Below, in pieces: positions 1 through 7,863 of a stretch of 64,000 nucleotides of DNA. Below the pieces are notes generated by a model. It had not been told where the DNA came from and made no database searches. It saw only the letters and a program-made list of their open reading frames with translations. This DNA is from CBDCFV01 sp963664625 (lineage in GTDB: Bacteria; Chloroflexota; Dehalococcoidia; Lucifugimonadales; UBA3495). Where the stretch lies: contig OY761541.1 of assembly GCA_963664625.1 (NCBI GenBank), forward strand, positions 992,001 to 1,056,000, in the 5' to 3' direction. The position numbers were made by a program, and so were the translations under genes. Position 1 is the first letter of the stretch, and each line of letters starts with the position of its first letter.

Positions 1-1324
1 TGACGTCGTGGCCCACGCCCAGTTCCCGGGCCAGCAGGTGGTTCAGCTTGACGCCGACGCCGTGGCAGTACTCCATGATGCCGCCCATGTCCTGGGCCAG
101 GGTCAATACTTGGTGGACCACATCGGCCAGCCTGTCGCGGAAGCCGTCGCCTTCCTCACCGTCATAGGTCAACAGCATCGAAAACAGTTCCGGCCTGCTC
201 CACAGGGAGTACTCCACCACCCGCAAACCGGTGCCTTCCATCAATTCGTCGCACTTATGCCGGTATTCCAGCACCTTGGAAACGGGAAGCGCAATGTGCA
301 GATAGTCGAACGCCCTCCAGCCGGTCCGGTTCCACCTCTCCTGCCGGGGCTTTCCCAACGCTGTCCGCTTGTAGTTTTCCGCCGACTGGTGGCGGTATCG
401 CCAATAGTCCATCGTCGGCAGGGGGCCAACGTCCCAGCCGCCGAACTCAGCGCAGACCCGCTTGGCCCGCTCCTGTTGGCTCGCCACGCCCTCGATGAAT
501 CCCTCGAACAACAGGTACAGCAGAATGCCCTCATCGTCTTCCGTCAAGTCCAGTAACGTAGGACGGATGCCCAAGGCTGTTATTTCGGCGACAGCCTCGA
601 AACCCATGTCAAATGTGTCGAAAGCCATGGTGACGAAGACGTGGGCCTCGGGAAGGCGGAACACCTTGATGGTGGCCTTGGTGATGATTCCGAAGGCCCC
701 TTCGCTGCCGATAAACAGTTGGTTGAGGTTGGGGCCCGACGAATACTTGGGCACGGGCTTGGTGGCTATTACCCGTCCGTCGGGCAGGACCACCTCCAAT
801 GCGACCACCTGGTCGCCCATGGGGCCGAAGGCCGCCGCCCGGTAACCCACCCCGTTGGTTGATATGGTCCCGGCGACGGTGGCGATGGGCACGCTATAGG
901 GGTCGTGGCCCGGCATCAAGCCATAGTCCGCCAGTTCTTCCACCAAGTCGTGCAGCACGACGCCGCCCTCGACCACCGCGGTCAGGTCCTCCGCGTTGAC
1001 CTCCAGTATCCGGTCCATTCTCTTCAGGTCCACGACTACGCCGCCGCGCGCCGGCACCGTGCCGCCCATGACTCCGGTGCCGCCGCCCATAGGAATCAGC
1101 GGCGACTTTTCCTTCATGGCCCAGGAAACTATTTCGGAGACTTCTTTGGTGTTCCCCGGCCTTGCCACCGCGTCGGCCAGCCTCTCGAAGGCGTCCTCCG
1201 CCACGTATGCCCGGTAGGGATTCAGGGCGTCGCCCGAATAGCAGTCCAAGCTGTAAGGGTCGGTCAGCACGTTCTCCGCGCCCACAATCTGCTTCAACGC
1301 GGAGATGGCGGTACTGCTTAACAT
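1..1324 (-). CDS. FAD-linked oxidase, GlcD/D-lactate dehydrogenase type (3' end cut by window edge)
   Basis: Translating the minus strand from ATG at 1324 gives one open frame of at least 441 codons running off the window. A strong ribosome site (GGGAGGAAT) directly precedes the ATG. The N-terminal half carries the PCMH-type FAD-binding loop (IPMGGGTGVMGGTVP, about residues 75-90) and the later glycine-rich stretch FIGSEGAFGIITKAT. The C-terminal cap follows, with an HxxG-type segment near the end (EYCHGVGVKLNHLL). The family oxidises 2-hydroxy acids such as glycolate, D-lactate or alkyl-glycerone precursors using FAD. The substrate cannot be read from the sequence. The plus-strand open frames over this region are shadows. 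Confidence 0.88.
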   Translation of the reverse strand, partial: MLSSTAISALKQIVGAENVLTDPYSLDCYSGDALNPYRAYVAEDAFERLADAVARPGNTKEVSEIVSWAMKEKSPLIPMGGGTGVMGGTVPARGGVVVDLKRMDRILEVNAEDLTAVVEGGVVLHDLVEELADYGLMPGHDPYSVPIATVAGTISTNGVGYRAAAFGPMGDQVVALEVVLPDGRVIATKPVPKYSSGPNLNQLFIGSEGAFGIITKATIKVFRLPEAHVFVTMAFDTFDMGFEAVAEITALGIRPTLLDLTEDDEGILLYLLFEGFIEGVASQQERAKRVCAEFGGWDVGPLPTMDYWRYRHQSAENYKRTALGKPRQERWNRTGWRAFDYLHIALPVSKVLEYRHKCDELMEGTGLRVVEYSLWSRPELFSMLLTYDGEEGDGFRDRLADVVHQVLTLAQDMGGIMEYCHGVGVKLNHLLARELGVGHDV

Positions 1325-1462
1325 ATTCCTCCCGAAACCGTTTCCGTGTCATCAATGGGAGTGTAACACCCACAGATGCTGTCATTCGAGTGGGGTGACA
1401 CAGGACAGTCCAGGATGCGCGGCCAGTGACGGACGGGCAATTTCCGGCGGCATATACCAGCT

Positions 1463-1625
1463 ACAGAGGGCAATCGGAAAAGCATCAGGTTCCGGGGAAG
1501 TGGAGTCTGGAAACGCGGAGAGATTCCCGCCTACGCGGGAATGACGTTCTGATGCGGTTGCCCCTGCGCGGGAATGACGTTCTGACGCGGTTGCCGCCTG
1601 CACGGGAATGATGTTCCGGCGCGGT
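1463..1625. repeat. Palindromic GGGAATGAC repeat cluster with 33-34 bp tandem units
   Basis: A CAGAGGGCAATCG element at 1463-1475 is followed by the palindrome ATTCCCGCctacGCGGGAAT (about 1523-1542). Two more half-copies of GCGGGAATGA-type sequence start at 1568 and 1602, giving units of 33 and 34 bp. The same palindrome recurs singly at 9216, 14369, 19362, 22530, 22596 and 60443. It lies between the 5' end of the FAD oxidase and the 3' end of cysS. Confidence 0.85.
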
Positions 1626-3004
1626 CATCCCCGGGGGCGGTACTCCCACTGAGTCCCGGCAGGCGTGTCCTCCAGCGTTACCCCCTGCTCGTTCAACCCG
1701 TCCCGTATACGGTCGGCCAGCTCAAACTGCCGGGCTGCCCTCAGTTTGGCTCGGGTATCCAGCAGTAACTCGATAAAGGGCTTGGCCGCCAGTTGGTCCC
1801 CGCCGGAGGGTTGTCTGCCTTGGAAGGTCAGCCCCAGGATGCCGCCCAAGTGCCGGAGAGTATCCTGTGCGGCGGACACGTCCTTCCCTTGGTCGGCGGA
1901 GCGGTTCACCTCACGGGCGAGGTCGAAGAGGGCTGCCAAGGCGCGGGGAGTGTTGAGGTCGTCATCCATGGCTTCAAGGAACCGAACCCTGAAGGGGGTG
2001 GCATCCAGTTCCTGTCCGGTCCGGGCGCTTTCCCGCCGCACCGCTTGGACGAGACGCTCCACGCTCCGCTCCATCGCGGCGCACCCTTCGTCGGTGTAGC
2101 TCAAGGGGCTGCGGTAGTGCGAACTGAGGAAGTACAGCCGCAACGAATCAGGGCTGTTGGCGTTGAGGGCTTCGTCCAAGCTGACCAGGTTCCCCAACGA
2201 CTTGCTCATCTTGTCGTTTCCCAGTTGCAACAGCCCGTTATGCACCCAGTACCGGGAGAACGGCCCCACTCCGGTCGCGCCCTCGCTCTGGGCGATTTCG
2301 TTTTCATGGTGGGGGAAAATCAGGTCCTGGCCGCCGCCGTGAATGTCCAGCGTTTGGCCCAAGTAGGTCATGGCCATGCTGGTGCATTCTATGTGCCAGC
2401 CCGGCCGCCCAGGCCCCCAGGGACTCTCCCAGGAAGGCTCCCCCGGTTTGGCCCCCTTCCATAGCACAAAGTCCATGGGGTGCTCTTTGTTCTCGTCCAC
2501 CTCTATCCTGGCGCCGGCCTGCATCCCTTCCAGGTTGCGGTGGCTCAACTTGCCGTAGCCTTCGCTACGGGTGACCCTGAAGAAAACGTCACCGCCTCCA
2601 GCGTAGGCATAGCCCTTGTCAACCAGCGTGCCGATGGTTTCGATGATTGGCCCTATCTCCAGGGTAGCGCGAGGGTAGACGTGGGCCCGTTGGACGTTGA
2701 GGGTGTCCATCCCATCGAAGAAATCGTCGATGAACGTCTCCACCAGTTCAGACGAATCGACTCCCTGCTCCTGGGCTTTCTGGATGATCTTGTCGTCTAC
2801 GTCGGTGAAGTTCTGGATGTGGCGCACCTCGTACCCGAGGTACTCCAGGTATCTCCGCAGAACGTCGAACGCCACGTAGCTGAGCGCGTGCCCCACGTGA
2901 GTGGAGGAATAGGGGGTAACGCCACAGATGTACATCTTGACGGTGTTGCCGTCGGCGGGGACGAACTCCTGCACTTCCCCGGCTAGAGTGTTGTAAAGCC
3001 TCAT
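1625..3004 (-). CDS. cysS: Cysteinyl-tRNA synthetase
   Basis: A class I aminoacyl-tRNA synthetase of 459 aa that charges tRNA-Cys in the cytoplasm. It shows the zinc/cysteine site (CGVTPYSSTHVGH at the N-terminus, including the HxGH signature), the second metal-site cysteine in GWHIECTSM, the histidines of FPHHENEIAQSEG, and the KMSKS loop as DKMSKSLGN. The chosen ATG (MRLYNTL) overlaps the ispF stop codon as ATGA; an in-frame start 11 codons upstream lies inside ispF and is less likely. It is the last gene of the minus-strand operon yacL-like, ispD, ispF, cysS, an order common in bacteria. Length is normal for the family. Confidence 0.97.
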   Translation of the reverse strand: MRLYNTLAGEVQEFVPADGNTVKMYICGVTPYSSTHVGHALSYVAFDVLRRYLEYLGYEVRHIQNFTDVDDKIIQKAQEQGVDSSELVETFIDDFFDGMDTLNVQRAHVYPRATLEIGPIIETIGTLVDKGYAYAGGGDVFFRVTRSEGYGKLSHRNLEGMQAGARIEVDENKEHPMDFVLWKGAKPGEPSWESPWGPGRPGWHIECTSMAMTYLGQTLDIHGGGQDLIFPHHENEIAQSEGATGVGPFSRYWVHNGLLQLGNDKMSKSLGNLVSLDEALNANSPDSLRLYFLSSHYRSPLSYTDEGCAAMERSVERLVQAVRRESARTGQELDATPFRVRFLEAMDDDLNTPRALAALFDLAREVNRSADQGKDVSAAQDTLRHLGGILGLTFQGRQPSGGDQLAAKPFIELLLDTRAKLRAARQFELADRIRDGLNEQGVTLEDTPAGTQWEYRPRG

Positions 3005-3504
3005 GCGCTTGTTACCCCGAACCCCGCCGGATGGCATAGTGATGCCACGGCCAAGGCCGCGATGCCTTCCTCGCGGCCCACAAACCCAAGATAATCAGTC
3101 GTGGTGGCTTTGATTCCGATGCGGGCCACGGGTATCGACAATGCGCCGCTTACCCGTGTTCTCATTTCCTCAATGTAGCCGGCCAGCCTAGGCTTTTGCG
3201 CCAACATTGTAGCATCCACGTTGGACACCCGCCAACCGGCGTCCCTCACCAGGCCAGCCGTCTCCGACAGCAGTATCAGGCTCGAAATGTCTTTGTATCG
3301 GGGGTCTCCGGGCGGGAAGTGGACTCCCTTGTCCCCCAGGGCGGCCGCGCCCAGCAACCCATCCATGATTGCGTGGACCAGAACGTCGCCGTCACTGTGG
3401 CCCGACAGACCCAACTCGTAAGGAATCTCGACGCCCCCCAGCACCAATCTGCGCCCCGGCGTCAACGGATGGCTGTCTATCCCTATGCCAACGCGAAAGT
3501 CCAT
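3001..3504 (-). CDS. ispF: 2-C-methyl-D-erythritol 2,4-cyclodiphosphate synthase
   Basis: A 167-aa enzyme of the MEP isoprenoid pathway that cyclises CDP-ME-2-phosphate to MEcPP with release of CMP. The metal-binding GIDSHPL near the N-terminus and GLSGHSDGDVLVHA (about residues 33-46) are the family signatures, and the C-terminal KATTTDYLGFVGREEGIAA forms part of the CDP site. The stop codon overlaps the cysS start by four bases. It lies 143 bp downstream of ispD, which supplies the preceding pathway step, so co-transcription is likely. Confidence 0.97.
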   Translation of the reverse strand: MDFRVGIGIDSHPLTPGRRLVLGGVEIPYELGLSGHSDGDVLVHAIMDGLLGAAALGDKGVHFPPGDPRYKDISSLILLSETAGLVRDAGWRVSNVDATMLAQKPRLAGYIEEMRTRVSGALSIPVARIGIKATTTDYLGFVGREEGIAALAVASLCHPAGFGVTSA

Positions 3505-3647
3505 AAATTGCTTGCTATATGGCAGGGTCTTTCGGTTCTTGGTGTAATTGTCTGAACTGTGATTTCTTTGATTCCGGGATTACCATGATTTTCCGAATCC
3601 TGCCAATCCATCAATCCGCGGAAATGGAGGACGCGGAAATAGAGGGT

Positions 3648-4349
3648 TCACCTCTGCGCCGACACTCTTGCTCGCAGGAACACTTCAGCCAGCAACAGGT
3701 CCTCGGGGGTAGTCACCTTCAGGTTCTCATACGAACCCGGGAACATCTTCACCTGCCCGCCCAAGCTTTCCACCATCATGGCGTCGTCGGTCACCGGCCC
3801 GGTGCAACGGCGGTGGGCGTCCCACAGGACGTCACGGCGGAAGACTTGCGGTGTTTGCGCCGCCCAAAGCCTCGCCCGGTCCGGCGTAGCTTCGACCGCC
3901 CCCTGCGGCGACACCACCTTGATGGTGTCCTTCACCGGCACCCCGGCCACGGCTGCCCCGGACTCTTGCGCGGCTTCCAAGCCCCTTTGCAGCATGGCCG
4001 CGTCAAGGCACGGACGGGCCCCGTCGTGAATCACTACCCACTCGCAAGGGGACAGCGCTTGCAATCCACACAGCACGGAGTCCTGGCGACGCTGGCCTCC
4101 GGGACAGACGCTCGACACTTTACGGTACTCGTGTTGGCGCACAAGCTCCCGGCCTTGGTCCAGAGAGTCCGCGTCCAGCACCAGCACGATGTCAGAGATT
4201 GACGGGCAGGTTTCAAGCACGTCCAGTGTATAGCAAATGAGCGGCTTGCCCAGGAGGGAGGCGAATATCTTATCAACCCCGCCCATGCGGGCGCTCTTGC
4301 CCGCGGCCACCACCACCGCACCGGCGCTTTGGGCATGAACGCTGGCCAT
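3648..4349 (-). CDS. ispD: 2-C-methyl-D-erythritol 4-phosphate cytidylyltransferase
   Basis: A 233-aa nucleotidyltransferase that joins MEP and CTP to give CDP-ME in the MEP pathway. The glycine-rich CTP loop VVVAAGKSARMGG (about residues 12-24) with the following lysine (DKIF), and the conserved VVIHDGARPCLD (about 108-119) define the family. The intact C-terminal region TTPEDLLLAEVFL matches the usual end. It begins 11 bp after the stop of the PIN/TRAM gene, so the two are almost certainly co-transcribed. Confidence 0.97.
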   Translation of the reverse strand: MASVHAQSAGAVVVAAGKSARMGGVDKIFASLLGKPLICYTLDVLETCPSISDIVLVLDADSLDQGRELVRQHEYRKVSSVCPGGQRRQDSVLCGLQALSPCEWVVIHDGARPCLDAAMLQRGLEAAQESGAAVAGVPVKDTIKVVSPQGAVEATPDRARLWAAQTPQVFRRDVLWDAHRRCTGPVTDDAMMVESLGGQVKMFPGSYENLKVTTPEDLLLAEVFLRARVSAQR

Positions 4350-4360
4350 AGCTTAGGGGG

Positions 4361-5413
4361 CTAGTGGGCCTTTGGATGAGCGAAGATGATGCGCCCGGCA
4401 GCGGTCTGCAACACCCTGGTCACGGTTACGTCGTGGAAGGAACTGAGGTAACGCCTCCCGCCTTCGACGACAACCATCGTCCCATCGTCCAGGTACGCCA
4501 CTCCCTGGCCCGCTTCCTTGCCTTCCTGAACGATGTGCACCCGCATTTCCTCTCCGGGCAGGACGATGGACTTGAGGGCGTTGGCGAGTTCGTTGACGTT
4601 CAACACCTGGACGCCCTGGAGTTCCGCTACCCGGTTCAGGTTGTAGTCGGTGGTGAGGATGGGGGCCTTCATCCCCTTCGCCAGCCTTACCAGTTGAGCG
4701 TCGACTTCCTCTCCGACTCCCACGCCTACGTCCAGCACCTCCATGGGCACGGTGTTGTCCTTGCGCAACCGTCCCAGGACTTCCAGCCCGCGACGGCCGC
4801 GGTTGCGGCGCAGGGCGTCGCTGGAGTCGGCGATGTGCCTCAGCTCGTCAAGCACGAACCTGGGCACCACCAGTTCCCCTTCCAGGAAACCGGTGATGCT
4901 CAAGTCGGCGATTCGGCCGTCGATGATGGCGCTGGTGTCAACCAGGATGCTGCCGTTGCGGGATACGTGGGCGGTACGGTTGTTGTTGCTCTCCAAGGCT
5001 GGGAAAATAGCTTGCATGTCGCCTTTTCGATGGGCGCCGACCCACATTCCGAAAAGGCCCAGGAACAAGCTGACCAGTATGGGGACCACCCAACCCAGCC
5101 ATCCACCCAAGGAATACAAGGGTATGGATATCAATGATGCTACGACAAGGCCAACCAGCAGGCCGATGATGCCTGCCGCCAAAGTTGGACCGGGAATAGA
5201 ACTGATAATGTCAGTGCATTTCCGCCAGGGTTTGAGAATAAGATAAGGCGTAATGAATGCTCCCAGAGGCAGCCCTGCAAGGGTCAACACCAGCCCCCAA
5301 GGCAGGAACCGCTCTTCTTCAGTAGTGATCTCCGATACAATCCCCCCAAGCCTCCAGCCAAGAGCGGCAAATCCTCCGGCGCCCACTATCCGGAGCGTCC
5401 AAAGGGCCAACAT
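4361..5413 (-). CDS. Membrane-anchored PIN/TRAM domain protein, YacL family
   Basis: A 350-aa protein with about four hydrophobic segments in the first 130 residues, then a PIN nuclease-fold domain starting at ILVDTSAIIDGRIADL with acidic residues continuing in PRFVLDELRHIAD and LTTDYNLNRVAE, and a C-terminal TRAM RNA-binding domain (about 290-350, VAYLDDGTMVVVEGG). This is the architecture of YacL-type proteins, whose exact RNA substrate is not established. It is the first gene of the ispD-ispF-cysS operon, a conserved neighbourhood. All canonical PIN acidic positions appear present, so it may be catalytically active; that is inference. Confidence 0.9.
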   Translation of the reverse strand: MLALWTLRIVGAGGFAALGWRLGGIVSEITTEEERFLPWGLVLTLAGLPLGAFITPYLILKPWRKCTDIISSIPGPTLAAGIIGLLVGLVVASLISIPLYSLGGWLGWVVPILVSLFLGLFGMWVGAHRKGDMQAIFPALESNNNRTAHVSRNGSILVDTSAIIDGRIADLSITGFLEGELVVPRFVLDELRHIADSSDALRRNRGRRGLEVLGRLRKDNTVPMEVLDVGVGVGEEVDAQLVRLAKGMKAPILTTDYNLNRVAELQGVQVLNVNELANALKSIVLPGEEMRVHIVQEGKEAGQGVAYLDDGTMVVVEGGRRYLSSFHDVTVTRVLQTAAGRIIFAHPKAH

Positions 5414-5626
5414 GGGGTTTCACCTCCTTCGCAGCGCGACGCTGCGGCTTATTTGATCTCCTGGTAATCGTGATGGTTTGCACTGGCGACACTTTGCTAG
5501 GCTGAGAATAACATATTCCACAAAATTCCGAAAGCGGAAGTACGAGAACCGGAAACTACAAGGTATACTTGACCCCGACGCAACCGCGCCTACCACGCGA
5601 CAATTCACCTCTATAGGAGACGCACC

Positions 5627-6637
5627 ATGGCATCCGCGACCAAGCCCCGGGTTTATCTTATCGGCACCGGCGGCACTATCTCTTATGTCGGGACCGAACG
5701 GACGGACTACACCAACTACAGCTACCACAACCAGCATCTGACCATACAGGAGATGCTGGACAAGGTCCCCGAGGCCACCGCATCGGTCGAGGTGGTGGCG
5801 GAACAATACCTCAATATCGGAAGCACCGACGTAGGCCCGGAGCACTGGCTGGACTTGGCCAAGCGGGTAAACCATATCTTCCGCGAAGACCCCGCAGCGG
5901 CGGGAGTGGCGATGACCCACGGCACCGCCACGCTGGAAGAGACGGGTTACTTCCTGAACCTCACCGTCAAAAGCGACAAGCCGGTGGTGGTCACCGGCGC
6001 GATGCGCCCAGCGTCGGGCTTGGGCGGCGACGCCGACGTAAACCTGATTGACTGCATCAGGGTGGCCGCGTCTCCAGCGGCCAAGGGCCACGGGACCCTC
6101 ATCGTTCTCAACAACGAAATCCAAGCGGCGCGTGACGTTACCAAGACCAACAGCTTCCGCTTGGAGACCTTCCGGTCCAACGAACTGGGCTACTTGGGAT
6201 ACGCCGACTCTGATGAAGAGGTGGTCTTCTACCGCACCCCCACCAAGCGCCACACCACTAACGCCGAATTCGACGTCGAAGCCGTTGACAGCCTGCCGCG
6301 GGTGGACATTGCCTATGGCTACGCCGGGGCCGACGGCATGGTGGTGGACGCCCTTGCCCAAGCGGGCGTAGCCGGAATCGTAACCGCCGGCCTGGGCAGC
6401 GGCTCATCCCCGTCGAAATTCATGGCATCTGCCAAGGCCGCCGTGCGGCAGGGCATCCCGGTGGTGATCGCAACCCAAACGGGCAACGGACGAGTAGTGC
6501 GTACCAAGCGGTTCACAGAGGACGGCTACATAGTCGCCGACAACCTTGCGCCGAAGAAAGCCCGCATCCTGCTGATGCTGGCGTTGACGAAGACCAACGA
6601 CCCGGCGGAGATACAGCGGATGTTTCTGACGTACTGA
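5627..6637 (+). CDS. ansA: L-asparaginase, type II-like
   Basis: A 336-aa asparaginase/glutaminase-fold protein. The first catalytic threonine lies in the N-terminal YLIGTGGTISY, and the second motif is MTHGTATLEETGYFL (about residues 101-115) with its TDT-equivalent replaced by GTAT; the lysine segment is VVVTGAMRPASGLGGDAD. The ribosome site AGGAGACGCACC precedes the ATG at 5627. No signal peptide is visible, so a cytoplasmic enzyme is more likely than a periplasmic one. The long minus-strand frame over it is a shadow. The replacement in the second motif is common among asparaginase-like proteins, so activity on asparagine rather than a related amide is assumed, not shown. Confidence 0.88.
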   Translation: MASATKPRVYLIGTGGTISYVGTERTDYTNYSYHNQHLTIQEMLDKVPEATASVEVVAEQYLNIGSTDVGPEHWLDLAKRVNHIFREDPAAAGVAMTHGTATLEETGYFLNLTVKSDKPVVVTGAMRPASGLGGDADVNLIDCIRVAASPAAKGHGTLIVLNNEIQAARDVTKTNSFRLETFRSNELGYLGYADSDEEVVFYRTPTKRHTTNAEFDVEAVDSLPRVDIAYGYAGADGMVVDALAQAGVAGIVTAGLGSGSSPSKFMASAKAAVRQGIPVVIATQTGNGRVVRTKRFTEDGYIVADNLAPKKARILLMLALTKTNDPAEIQRMFLTY

Positions 6638-6648
6638 CGTGGACATTC

Positions 6649-6683
6649 AAAGGCGAGGGCAGGGAGTTTCATCCCCGCCCTTT
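6649..6683 (+). terminator. Probable terminator of the asparaginase gene
   Basis: GAGGGCAGGGA and TCCCCGCCCTTT form a stem with one A/C mismatch around a GTTTCA loop, 12 bp after the asparaginase stop. The trailing T-run is short. Confidence 0.6.
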
Positions 6684-6735
6684 GCATAATGAGGCAATGT
6701 TATCAGGCCCGCGGCCGGTAATGGAACGGACTCAA

Positions 6736-7101
6736 CTATTGTCCGGCGTTCAGTATCCGGGTCATCTTTTCCACGAACTCTTCCACGTCCCTTAGCCGTC
6801 CGCGCACACCCCTCGCGCGATAACGGTTCTCGTAAAAGTTGGTGTGAAGGGCACTGGCTGCATCATATAAACGCCGAAGTTGCACGTCTCCTGTTTCATC
6901 GGCTAGAACATCCACTAAGTCTGACAGATGGGCGTGTGCATAGTGTCTTTCCCCACGCATCTGCGCCACAGCCTTCACCATCAATGCGGCGGCGCCCCAA
7001 GCCTTTTCCGACGCCTGCTCAAAGTCCCCCGCTTCCAGTTCTTCTCGGGCTTTGATCAAGAATGCTTGGCTACGTTCTTGATAGGTTAGTGTCTCTTGCA
7101 C
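6736..7101 (-). CDS. HEPN/PaREP1-like small helical protein (copy 1)
   Basis: About 121 aa from a GTG at 7101, which has AAAGGTGCT upstream; an ATG 12 codons earlier is also possible. The GTG start aligns exactly with the start of a close paralogue at 15555-15920 (both begin with Q-[ED]-T followed by TYQERS). The protein is all-helical in character, with FEQASEKAWGAAALMVKAVAQ and a C-terminal RLRDVEEFVEKM, resembling PaREP1/HEPN-fold proteins. HEPN proteins often act in toxin-antitoxin or RNA-cleavage systems, but the RxxxxH nuclease motif is not clearly seen and no nucleotidyltransferase partner is adjacent. Function unknown. Confidence 0.7.
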   Translation of the reverse strand: MQETLTYQERSQAFLIKAREELEAGDFEQASEKAWGAAALMVKAVAQMRGERHYAHAHLSDLVDVLADETGDVQLRRLYDAASALHTNFYENRYRARGVRGRLRDVEEFVEKMTRILNAGQ

Positions 7102-7144
7102 GGCCCAGCACCTTTCAGTTGCGTTTCTGTAGCTCAATTACACA

Positions 7145-7167
7145 AGAGGCGGGATCCAGCCCCGCCC
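7145..7167 (-). terminator. GC-rich hairpin
   Basis: GGCGGG and CCCGCC pair across an 8-nt loop (atccagcc) between the HEPN-like gene and the caiB 3' relic. No clear T-run, so termination is only possible. Confidence 0.4.
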
Positions 7168-7214
7168 CTAGCGTCGAGTAGTCAAGCAGTTGAGACGAAG
7201 TTGCCGGTTGACCC

Positions 7215-7265
7215 CTACCCAGGTATCTCGTCGTAGCAATCCGACTCGGCGATTACGTTGTCTCT
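7215..7265 (-). pseudogene. Relic of a CoA-transferase gene 3' end
   Basis: On the minus strand these 51 bases read RDNVIAESDCYDEIPG then TAG. The intact CoA-transferase gene at 7864-9078 ends REDNVIAEFDYYDEIPG. The match is in DNA as well as protein, and a stop codon precedes the fragment in its frame. The toxin and antitoxin genes therefore sit between a duplicated 3' tail and the true gene end, consistent with insertion or unequal recombination at the 3' end of the CoA-transferase gene. Confidence 0.75.
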
Positions 7266-7429
7266 CTATGGACAGGTGAAGGAGCTCGTTCCTTTTCGTC
7301 TTCGGTAGAAGGCTTGGCAGCCTCGGCTTCAATCTCGGCCCGCATCTGAGCCTTAATGCTCTCAACCTCTTTTCGCTCCACAGCGGAGAAGTCTTGCGTT
7401 AATTTGCTGAACTTATGGCGCCCGCTCAT
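7253..7429 (-). CDS. Truncated antitoxin-like protein (N-terminal part only)
   Basis: 58 aa starting at the ATG that shares one base with the toxin stop (TAATG). The first 33 residues (MSGRHKFSKLTQDFS... AQMRAEI) resemble the N-terminus of XRE/HigA-type antitoxins that accompany this toxin class, where a helix-turn-helix domain follows. Here the helix-turn-helix is absent and a short charged tail (KPSTEDEKERAPSPVHRETT) runs out of frame into the CoA-transferase relic at 7265. The gene thus looks clipped by recombination. Whether it still neutralises the toxin is unknown. Confidence 0.65.
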   Translation of the reverse strand: MSGRHKFSKLTQDFSAVERKEVESIKAQMRAEIEAEAAKPSTEDEKERAPSPVHRETT

Positions 7430-7788
7430 TACAATAAGCCCTCCCGCCGGAGTTCGGCTAAATATTCATCGTAAAGGTCGTCGGCTAAAGGCACGTAGTA
7501 ATTATAGAACCTATTGTCTCCAGTTTTATCGCCACCAATGAGTAGTATAGCAGTTCGACGAGGATCAAAGGCATAGAATATCCGAAGCGGACGACCTGCG
7601 CTTTGCACCCGTAACTCACGCATATTGGGATGCCTTGAGCTTTGAATACCAGAAGTAAAAGGGAACCTCAAAGTAGGGCCACCTTCTGCCAGCAACTCCA
7701 CGCCTGCGGCTACGGACCTCTGGTCTGAACGAATCAGGTCGTCCCACCACTCCCCAAATTCGTCGGTGTATTCTACCTCCCAAGTCAT
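7429..7788 (-). CDS. RelE/HigB-type toxin (DUF891, Gp49-like)
   Basis: 119 aa matching the DUF891 branch of the RelE/ParE toxin superfamily, typically ribosome-dependent mRNA interferases. Diagnostic segments are the N-terminal EFGEWWDDL, MRELRVQSAGRPLRIFYAFD (about residues 61-80) and the basic core AILLIGGDKTGDNRFY. The order toxin then antitoxin, with overlapping stop/start, is usual for HigBA-type modules. The start lies only 9 bp below the terminator hairpin of the upstream CoA-transferase gene and has no clear ribosome site, so its expression signal is uncertain. Confidence 0.85.
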   Translation of the reverse strand: MTWEVEYTDEFGEWWDDLIRSDQRSVAAGVELLAEGGPTLRFPFTSGIQSSRHPNMRELRVQSAGRPLRIFYAFDPRRTAILLIGGDKTGDNRFYNYYVPLADDLYDEYLAELRREGLL

Positions 7789-7796
7789 ATCGTAAC

Positions 7797-7827
7797 TTTA
7801 GAAAAGGGCCTCCAAACTTGAGGCCCT
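7797..7827 (-). terminator. Rho-independent terminator of the CoA-transferase gene
   Basis: Perfect 8-bp stem AGGGCCTC/GAGGCCCT (7805-7812 and 7820-7827) with a 7-nt loop. On the minus strand it is followed by TTTTC. It lies 36 bp beyond the CoA-transferase stop. Confidence 0.8.
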
Positions 7828-7863
7828 CTCCTTCGTGTACCTTCGGGGATAAATGAACTGCCC

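Noticed and set aside
1535..1612. Short tandem units of 33-34 bp suggesting a CRISPR array
   Set aside because: Only about three degenerate units, no unique spacers, and the repeated part is the dispersed ATTCCCG palindrome found across the window.
5420..6361. A 313-codon minus-strand open frame opposite the asparaginase gene
   Set aside because: No family signatures; the plus strand encodes a clear asparaginase with a ribosome site. It is a codon-bias shadow.
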